Shown here in pieces: positions 57,601 through 64,000 of a DNA stretch of 64,000 nucleotides. Numbering within the stretch: the stretch's first letter is position 1; each line of letters starts with the position of its first letter. Source of the stretch: Pegoplata infirma (Eukaryota > Arthropoda > Insecta > Diptera > Anthomyiidae); contig OY992536.1 in assembly GCA_963921195.1 (NCBI GenBank), forward strand, positions 93,353,007-93,417,006, given 5' to 3'. A model generated the notes under the pieces. It did no database searches. It saw only the letters and a list, made by a program, of their open reading frames with translations, and was not told the origin of the DNA. The position numbers and the translations under genes were made by a program.

Positions 57601-60600
57601 TATGTAAGATACATATTTTTATTTTAGATTACTTTTCAAATATAACATCAACTAAATGGCAGTCTCTATTGACCACGGAAAAATGTGTCTTTTTTAAACA
57701 TTTCCATTACTTTTTTGAGCATCTGAAAATTTTGATGTTGAGCTTGTCAAAGGTCTGAGGATTGTTGGCGTAGATTTTTCTTTACAAATAACCCCACAAA
57801 AACAAGCCCGAAGGTGTCAAATCTGGAAATCTAAGTGACCAGTTAAAATTCCCTGGACGTGCGATATCTAAAATGGGTGACAATGACTGACTTTCAATTG
57901 CATATTTGACCCCTCGTGACTTATTTTTTAGGGTTATTTAAAAAGCAAAATGTACGAAAGAATCTTCAGATCAATCAACTCGAAATGTTCAAAAAAAAAA
58001 TTTTTTAAAAAAGGAGGGAAAATGCATTAAAAAGAAAGAGTACATTTTACCGTAGCTCAAAGAAACATTTATATTTAATTCACGATTATGTGTTATTTAA
58101 AAAGTAGTGCAAAAAAAACGTAAAATATATTTAATAAAACAAATGTTAAAATTATTTTTTAACTGGAAAAATTATATTTTAACTGGAAACTGGACCAGAC
58201 CCAAAATAACTGGAAAATCCAGGCCATTCCAGGCCGTCTGGCAACCCTAGATCTGACAGTTCGTTTTCCATTAACTTTTTGATGCTGATTTCTAATCTGG
58301 GTTCCAAATTTTTCTAGTACGTTAGGTTTTTGAGAAAATTAAAGGCAAAGTTTACAAAAACGTATTCATGTGCATTTTAAAGAGCTTTGTTTGTGAAATT
58401 TTCGGATGCGTGTGGGACCTGACCACTTTTTTTCGATTTACTTTTTAATGCTGATTTCAAATCTGGATCCGAATAACGGATCAAGATTCGTGATCGAATA
58501 AATTTTCGGTCAATACCAAACATTGGTATATAATTTTGAAAAAATTCTAATTCTAAAAAACTTAGGTAAATTATCTATCCAAAACCACTTTATAGGTTGT
58601 ATTATCTAGGGTATTCAATTAATCGAGGTTTTGGTTTAATCCGTTAATCGAGCAAATAATTAATCGGGGTTGAGATTTAATCGGTTAATAATCGGTTAAA
58701 TTTGAATTATTCGGTTAACTGAATAATATCAATTTAAAATTTAAATTGAATATAAAACCACGAACTGTGTATGGGGCATTCCAGGCCAAATCACTCACTT
58801 TTAGACCCGACTCATATTTTATATAAATCACAATATTTTTGTATTATCATCGCTTTTTTAAGCTGCAATATTTGAAGATTTTTTTTTGTGTGTACTAAAA
58901 AAAAGAAACTTCGGTTAATCGACACAAATTAATCGGTTTATTTGTTATTTGAAAATTGACAATTTTAAATTATTCGAACAGTTAATCGACCAAAATTAAT
59001 CGGTTAACCGATTATCGGTTAATCGATTGGATACCCTAGTATTATCCCCAAAACGTACACAATTTTTTTTTTTTTTTTTGTGTGTATCTGATCAGGTTTT
59101 GTTGGTGTTTTTCTTTTATTTTCGGAAATAAAAAATTGATGAAGATAGTAAGTTTCGATAAAAAATGCCGTAGTTCGGGACCTGGTTTCGATTTTTTTTA
59201 AAAAATTGGGGTCAAAGTTCACAAAAATTGTGTTTTATTTTTAGAAGTTTTTTACTTGAATTTTTCGGTATGCGTCTGGGATCTGTCCACACGGTTTCGA
59301 TTAATCTTTCAATGCTTCTTCTGAATTTGGTTTCCAAATTTTTCCATTACTTCCGATTTTTTAAAAAAACTGAGGTGAACTACATTAACAATTTTTTTTT
59401 TATGTTGGGGGGTCGCGAAAAATTTTAAATATTGAAAAGGGGTCGCAAAGCAAAAGTTAGTGAGAAGCTCTGCTCTAAATAATCTCAACTTAGTGAGAAA
59501 GCAAATATGATTTTCGAAGTTCCACCAGCATTACACCAAATATAATTTGAAAGCAAGTTTTTTGGTTCCTGCATATTCTGCTGTTAGCAGATATTAAATA
59601 CAGTTTTTGTTTTTGCCTTCTGTTATAGAAAACAAATTCTCTCGTATCAAGAGAATGCTAACAGAGAATGCATGCTAACAGTATTACCTAGTTTTCTAAA
59701 GAATTCTGATGATGGGGGAATTGGAACCCCCCCCCCCCCCCGAAACGATCGTCAATTCATTCCTGAAAATTACCAAAAAATTTTTGAAATCAAGAAACTC
59801 TATGGGTATTTAATGGGAGAATATCCCAATAAAGAAAGTAGAGTTATCATAAGTACTTGTTATGTTAATTCATAATGGGGAACATGAAAAGGCCTCGAAT
59901 CAGAATAAACTCTTTTTCATTGCACAATTAAAAAGGTCGAATAAATAACTAATTTTTATTATTTAATTAAAATTAAAACACACTTGGTAATTTTTCAATT
60001 TTAAAATCATTTCTACTTCAAGACCGACCCAAATTAATTTTTACGTCTAAACATTTCTTCGGAACAAACTTATACCCTATCTCCAATTTCTAAGGGGGCT
60101 CCCACACAAAACGACATTTTTTAAAATAAACTCCAACCGCTATTACTGCCCTAAGAGTGCCCTTAGAGCAATCAAATGTTTGACCGACCCACAATACTTT
60201 TTTAGTCTAAAATTTAATCTGAACACACCTACCCTCTATCTTTAACTATTAAGGTGGTCCCCATTTTTTTTTTTTTGTAAATTTGTTTTATTTAGTCAGC
60301 TTCTACCGGTCCAAGTAGGCTCCCATACAAATTACAGTTGGAGCAAATTTTATAAAAATGTAACTTTGAATGGAAGCCTACTTAGGGAGTGGAGATAGGG
60401 CGTAGGTATGTTTTAAAAAAATGTTGAAGTAAAAATAAGTATGCTTCCATTCAAAATTACATTTTTATAAAATTTGCTCTTTTGAACGAATCATCAAAAA
60501 AATTTTAAAATTTACCACGAAGGAGTTTCGAAGGATACTAAAAAATGTAAACAAATTGGGAAAATCTAAAAAAAAAATTATTCAGTGTCCGATTTGACAT

Positions 60601-63519
60601 TGAATGCCCCATATATATCCTATGATACTGTACTCAAATTTTCGAGGTGTCCTTATATTTTCGATTATAACTTTTAAACCGTTAAACTGATATCGCTAAA
60701 ATATAATACCAAACTTCTCGAAGCAACAACAATTTAAATGTATATTATTGATACAGTCGTCTAAGTGTAATATTTTGGTCGTGATCGCCAGACAGACGGA
60801 CATCGCTATTCTTGAACCCTATGATTATCTGGTTGCTGCTTATATAAAAAAGTTAAAAATAAATTATATACTTACATATTCTCTCGGCAATAGATATACC
60901 ACACGATCGATTTTTTCTACTCTTACACAAATGGATTTTCCTTCAGCGGTACGACCAAACAGAAAAACCTCACCCGGACGACGTAAGGGATCTTCCCAAG
61001 CTTCCCAATACCAAAAACGTAAATTTTCGGTAGATTCACTAGAACCATTAGAAGAAGTTGAATGGGATGCTGTTAGTTCTTCTTCAAAATTATCCATTTG
61101 ACAAATATTTTCCCAATTACTTAGCAATTTTTGTATATCGTCTTCTTGATTAGTCACAGGTGACTTTTTAGTTGCTTCTACTGGCTTAGAAGGTTTAACG
61201 GGAGACTCTACTTTTTTGCTAGAACTGCTAACAGGTTTTGATGATAAAGTTTTTTCTAATTCAAATTGATTTTCGTCATCTTGGAAACAACTAAAATCCA
61301 TATCATCATCGGGTATAGATGGTTTATCAGTTGTGGCCAAAGAAGCTTTGGCGGAATTTTCTTTAGAGTTTGAAGAAGATTTTTCAGTAGTTATAGATTC
61401 TTTAACAGCTTCCTCATCTAAAGGCACCTTTTTAGTTTCTATGGGTTTTGGTATGGCAGATTTGGATTTTTCTTTAGGTTTTGATTTCATAATACTATCC
61501 AATAATTCATCATCACTGTTATCTTTATCTTTCGATTTGCCCGCCGTTTCTTTACTTTTTAAATTATTCATAAAACTATTCATGTATTCTTTAGCTAAGG
61601 CAGCATCGGATTTTTTCGATGAGTTGCTTACAATTCTAGCTGGTGCTATTATTTTATGAGGTTTGTCACCTGTTTTACTATTAGCATTAGATGTAGACGG
61701 TTCATTGGGCTTATCTTGCAATTCTCCCAAAATATCTGCCAAAATATCATCATCTTTGATTGATGAGGCTGAAACTTTCTTTGGCACTGCATTACTGAAG
61801 AGATTCCGTATGGAACCTTTTCCTTTAATTGGCTTATCACTATCGCGTGGTCTCTTTTTAGATCCTCCTTTCTTTTGATTTTTCGAGGATTTAGCAGTAC
61901 CGTCATCATCAGAATATTCATCTTCATCCTCGAAAAAATCGCGACCATCCTCGGCATAACCAGTACCATCTAATAAAATAAATTTTATAGATTACAATCT
62001 TTTATATCCTTCGAAATGTAAAAAAAAAAATGCCGAAGGCGTTGGGGGATACCCGCCCACTGCGATAAATGTTGACAAATAGATTTATAATGATTTTTGT
62101 CGTTAAGGGCTGGTAACTTATCCGAATATAATCAATGATTAGTGCTAATCAATGTTTGGAAGGGTCAAATTTATATGAAATTAATTAATGATTTGAATTA
62201 ATCTTTTCATTGATGCCTTAAACGGAGCGCGTTGGAAGTTTGGTCGGACCAAACTTCCAACGCGCTCTATCCATGAGGAAATCCCCATCAATATTTCAGG
62301 CAGAAATATATGCCATTCATATACATACATATGTGTAACCGAAAAGAACAAATGATTCCCATGTATGTATACATAATGTGGCCCCCGTAGGCTAGTTGGT
62401 AGCGTGCTAGCCTTGCAACGTGGGGGTCGTGGGTTCGATTCCCACCAGAACCCTTGGTTTTTTCGCTACAACGAGACGACGGTCATTGTTACCAGTTCTC
62501 GGTTAGGTTGAATTTGTTAAAAAAAATGAGTCGTAAATAAATAGAAAGAATAAATAAAAATAATTGATCATGTGATCAAAACTATTATTATACATAATGT
62601 CTGACAGTCAGGCTGCAATAAAATCTCTCATAGCTTATGTGACATCCGGACTGGTCATGAACTGTATTGAGTCACTTAACAAACTAGGACGACATAACGA
62701 CCTGCCAGGCCTCCCTTCATTGGCCCTGAACCATTCTATGGTCTGCCATCGGGACATGTTAGGAAAAAACTAAAAATATGGAGCATTGAAACTTTTGCGC
62801 AGGCTAGTGGCAGGCAAAGAGATTCATAACTCCATCCAGCTCCGTATCGAAACGACTACTACCTTTGGACAAAAAGGATCTTCAAATCCTTACGTCCTAC
62901 CTAACTGGACATTGTAACCTACGATGCCAACTAAGGAAAAAAAATCTATATGTCACGAACACGTGCAGATTCTGCGTGATAGAGGAGACGGCAGAACATC
63001 TGGGGGCACTTAATATCACCCACTGGCGTGTGGAACTCTCTACCAAATAGGATTCTTGGCTTTATTAAAAGCCTGAATATTTAGAGCACCCTTTTTCCTT
63101 TCTGATCGCAGTGCATAGGTCCTCTTTAATCTAATCTCAACTTGTTCTTAAAATAGGTGAACAATCTAATAAAAAATGGGTTTGCCCATTTAAAAGTGCC
63201 GAAGGCGTTTCCATTTAGTAAACTATGATCCATATTCACTTACCATCTTCTATCCAATCATCACCATATAAATCCTTAGCCTTTTTAGCATATTCCCTTT
63301 CATCCACAATTTCGTAGACACTATCAACGTCTTCAGTAACATCACATTTATTTTTATTACCCTTTAATTGTTTCAGCCTTTCCATAGCAGCAAAGCGTCC
63401 CGCCTTATCTACCCGTTGCCGTTTAGCTCGTGGCTCACCTAAAAAAACCAAAAAGACAAATTCATTAAATGAAATATGAATAGAATCTTTGAAAAAAAAA
63501 TACTTGGTGAGTCTGCCAT
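48630..63519 (-). CDS. POLA1: DNA polymerase alpha catalytic subunit (seven exons, complete)
   Basis: The catalytic subunit extends RNA-DNA primers made by primase during initiation and lagging-strand synthesis in the nucleus. Exons: 63504-63519, 63244-63438, 60876-61969, 52270-54292, 49443-50001, 48905-49377, 48630-48835. All six introns are GT-AG and phases sum to 1521 residues, near the fly homologue's length. The N-terminus ([17 protein letters not shown]) and an acidic, Ser/Lys-rich region (to about 400) precede the B-family core. Motif A is D-F-N-S-L-Y-P-S-I (about 914), motif [10 protein letters not shown] (994), motif C Y-G-D-T-D-S (1044-1049). The C-terminus has two Cys-x2/4-Cys zinc modules (about 1328-1420) that contact the B subunit. 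A Gly-rich, poorly conserved linker lies at 855-890. Intron 3, between exons 3 and 4, is 6.6 kb of transposons. No disruption is seen; it should be functional. Confidence 0.97.
50002..51298. other. POLA1 intron, AT-rich part
   Basis: Between exons 4 and 5 of the polymerase gene. A TCTCAGATTCTTCAAAAG trace of the 35-bp repeat lies near 51190. No other feature recognised before the elements at 51299 and 51450. Confidence 0.4.
51299..51416. mobile_element. TTATTCATAAAACC inverted-repeat element, intact copy
   Basis: Same family as 3127-6175 and 7374-7490; arms AGTAGGTTTATTTGACAG and the inverse are clear. Located in a POLA1 intron. Confidence 0.65.
51450..51864. mobile_element. hAT-type element, TAGAGATGGGC ends, TSD gaatgaag
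   Basis: Ends TAGAGATGGGCGCGTGAGTG and inverse TAGAGACGGGCGCTGGTCAC, identical 8-mer gaatgaag at 51442-51449 and 51865-51872. Nearly all of the 415-base interior is CACTCACGCTCACG-type repeats. TAGAGATGGGAACG ends also occur in both arms of the foldback at 21139-24898. Confidence 0.88.
55408..56155 (+). pseudogene. 5'-truncated non-LTR retrotransposon tail (CR1/L2-like)
   Basis: The frame from about 55415 to 55840 encodes the C-terminal thumb of a reverse transcriptase: [45 protein letters not shown], and N-L-F-K-N-E-L. The pattern matches the CR1/L2/Daphne-type group. A 3' untranslated region follows and ends in a TCTAAA microsatellite (56131-56155), the kind of tail these elements use. The frame is open but catalytic domains are absent. 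Confidence 0.8.
56535..57054. mobile_element. hAT-type element, TTGGTTACCG ends, TSD ctttattg
   Basis: Ends CATGATTGGTTACCGTTACC and inverse CAAGGTTGGTTACCGAAACG, 8-mer ctttattg at 56527-56534 and 57055-57062. The empty site exists on the other arm of the foldback (about 59826-59845). Interior dominated by TACCGTTACCGT repeats. 520 bases. Confidence 0.9.
57476..58249. mobile_element. hAT-type insertion, TAGGGTTGCCAGA ends, TSD gatctgac
   Basis: Ends TAGGGTTGCCAGAAACTAAA and inverse TAGGGTTGCCAGACGGCC; 8-mer gatctgac at 57468-57475 and 58250-58257. Interior contains AACTGGA/TCCAGTT repeats near the ends and a mariner-like transposase remnant on the minus strand. Confidence 0.85.
57735..57855 (-). 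pseudogene. Mariner-like transposase C-terminal remnant
   Basis: On the minus strand the translation reads [20 protein letters not shown], a stop, then [14 protein letters not shown]. This is the conserved last-Asp region (P-D-L-x-P-x-D-F-F-L-W-G) of IS630/Tc1/mariner transposases. Asp in P-D-L is kept, but a stop codon interrupts the frame and the rest is lost. Confidence 0.75.
58607..59038. mobile_element. hAT-type element, TAGGGTATTCAATTAATCG end, TSD gtattatc
   Basis: Ends TAGGGTATTCAATTAATCG and inverse TAGGGTATCCAATCGATT; 8-mer gtattatc at 58599-58606 and 59039-59046. Interior rich in TTAATCGGTTAA. It contains a TATGGGGCATTCCAGGCC motif near 58770. 432 bases. Confidence 0.88.
61970..62379. 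other. POLA1 intron 2, left part
   Basis: Non-coding. An inverted CGCGTTGGAAGTTTGGTC / GACCAAACTTCCAACGCG pair at about 62229-62267 forms a near-perfect hairpin. Retrotransposon coding remnant begins near 62275. Confidence 0.5.
62275..63065 (+). pseudogene. Decayed retrotransposon RNase H fragment split by a SINE
   Basis: Left of the SINE the frame reads F-Q-A-E-I-Y-A-I (catalytic Glu). Right of it the frame continues [10 protein letters not shown] (catalytic Asp), N-K-L-G-R-H-N, G-P-E-P-F-Y-G, and further on L-T-G-H-C-N-L-R-C and [12 protein letters not shown]. The G-H-x-G-x-x-G-N-E part is deleted and stops interrupt it. Related to the fragment at 4370-5207. Confidence 0.8.
62380..62588 (+). 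mobile_element. tRNA-derived SINE, copy 2
   Basis: Head with GTAGGCTAGTTGGTAGCGTG and GGGTTCGATTCCC, body with ACGAGACGACGGTCATTG and ACCAGTTCTCGGTTAGG, tail AAATAAATAGAAAGAATAAA. A perfect 12-bp duplication TATACATAATGT flanks it (62368-62379 and 62589-62600). The tRNA-like head has no defensible complete cloverleaf. Confidence 0.88.
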
Positions 63520-63620
63520 CCTTTTTTGTAATTTGTTTTAACTTTATTTTTTAAATAAATTCAGAAAATAAATTAATTTTCCTTGCGTTGTAATTTCTGC
63601 GTAGATACTTTTTTGCAAAC

Positions 63621-63630
63621 TTGGCGGGAA
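63621..63630 (+). promoter_or_regulatory. E2F-like site upstream of POLA1
   Basis: TTGGCGGGAA matches the E2F consensus and lies about 100 bases upstream of the POLA1 start codon. Replication genes including fly polymerase alpha are known E2F targets. The site is seen; its use here is inferred. Confidence 0.6.
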
Positions 63631-63736
63631 AAAAACAAAACAAAACCAGAGAACGAAGCCGATCGGCTAACAGCCGCCACTTAGCCGCCGCCGAAGTTTT
63701 TTAGGTACTCCAGCCGCCGCCGGTTTGCTCGGCTTA

Positions 63737-63985
63737 TACCAAATTCGCATTCATTTTTTTAAAACATGTTTAACCACTTAAGGTACCTACAGACGACGCA
63801 ATATTATGTACAATATTCAATTATATTGATGGTGTGTGGGTAATATTGACGATTGTACAATGGTCAATCTTACCCACACACGATCAATATAATTGAATAT
63901 TGTACATAATATTGCGTCGTCTGTAGGTACCTTTAAACATGTTTAAATTTAAACTTGTTAAAGGTACATAAACATGTTTTTGGTA
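63737..63985. mobile_element. TACCAAATTC element, TTA TSD, carrying a nested element
   Basis: Ends TACCAAATTCGCATTCATTT and TTTTTGGTA with TTA at 63734-63736 and 63986-63988; same family as 9638-9765. Split by the element at 63781-63932. Confidence 0.8.
63781..63932. mobile_element. Near-perfect palindromic element, AGGTACCTACAG ends, TTA TSD
   Basis: 152 bases that fold back almost completely: AGGTACCTACAGACGACGCA at the left and its exact inverse at the right, arms of about 65 bases. TTA at 63778-63780 and 63933-63935. Tourist-like PIF/Harbinger by size and target. Confidence 0.82.
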
Positions 63986-64000
63986 TTAAACGGTGTTCGC

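Larger units (their letters stand above)
57245..59472. mobile_element. hAT-type element, CAATGGTTCTCAAAG end, TSD ctctaaat
   Basis: Left end CAATGGTTCTCAAAG, right end inverse CAGAGCTTCTCACTAAC; 8-mer ctctaaat at 57237-57244 and 59473-59480. Both ends are followed inward by a GGGGTCGC-AA-motif. Two more hAT-type elements sit inside. CAGnGGTTCTCAA is a well-known hAT end type. Confidence 0.88.
54722..60611. mobile_element. 5.9-kb mosaic foldback element in POLA1 intron 3
   Basis: Outer ends TGGGGCATTTCATGTCAAAT and the near inverse pair for about 130 bases, including CGGACACTGAAT and CTCCTTCGTRGTAAATTTT, with TA on both sides (54720-54721 and 60612-60613). Inside, a segment is repeated directly (55060-55375 against 59990-60270, landmark CCCTAAGAGTGCCCTTAGAG) and another in inverse (56430-57230 against 59690-59935, landmark GAATTGACGATCGTTTCGGG). 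It carries the retrotransposon tail at 55408 and hAT insertions at 56535, 57245, 57476 and 58607. Confidence 0.7.

Noticed and set aside
60748..61878. Plus-strand frames opposite POLA1 exon 3
   Set aside because: They are antisense shadows of the Ser/Lys/Asp-rich N-terminal region of the polymerase.
62380..62460. Possible tRNA gene (A and B boxes)
   Set aside because: The anticodon arm and acceptor stem do not close into a cloverleaf in either copy, the body continues past the tRNA part, and a 12-bp TSD surrounds it; it is a SINE head.

Overview
The window is AT-rich nuclear DNA from an animal, almost certainly a dipteran. The seven-exon DNA polymerase alpha gene, the takeout/JHBP-type gene and the MADF-domain gene fit a higher fly. 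The density of short inverted-repeat transposons suggests a large-genome calyptrate fly, but that placement is inference. Genes use GT-AG introns, and exon coordinates below were set by hand from splice motifs and reading phase.

Layout, genes. (1) 622-998 (-): first two coding exons of a MADF-domain protein that runs off the left edge. (2) 1990-2599 (-): complete three-exon archease gene, a cofactor of the RtcB tRNA ligase. (3) 6281-13152 (-): a diverged tandem paralogue of archease with the same three-exon phases, an intact 160-residue frame, a 6.3 kb intron full of transposons, and loss of the C-terminal acidic residue. (4) 42546-45483 (+): a secreted takeout/JHBP-family protein of 270 residues in three coding exons. 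(5) 48630-63519 (-): the whole catalytic subunit of DNA polymerase alpha (1521 residues, seven exons), with an E2F-like site just upstream of its start.

Layout, repeats. Most of the rest is mobile or satellite DNA. Ten insertions have perfect 8-bp target duplications typical of hAT elements and belong to nine terminal-repeat families. Several short elements, many with an outer TTCACACT motif, have 3-bp TTA/TAA duplications as in PIF/Harbinger elements. TA-flanked palindromic elements occur at 3670-6014, 13898-15813, 36949-37900, 46495-47558 and 54722-60611. Three arrays of a self-complementary 35-bp minisatellite lie at about 15.9-16.9, 38.2-39.8 and 41.0-42.5 kb. A roughly 135-bp satellite of some forty units (27.1-32.7 kb) sits inside the ends of a TA-targeted element. 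A tRNA-derived SINE is present twice, and three non-LTR retrotransposon tails are present.

Many insertions are nested, and several have their empty site preserved elsewhere in the window, so boundaries and order of insertion can be read directly. No CRISPR array, rRNA gene, functional tRNA gene, operon or prokaryotic system is present. The most unusual items are the diverged archease paralogue, the two multi-kilobase foldback composites, the satellite-in-transposon, and the self-complementary minisatellite abutting the takeout-like gene.
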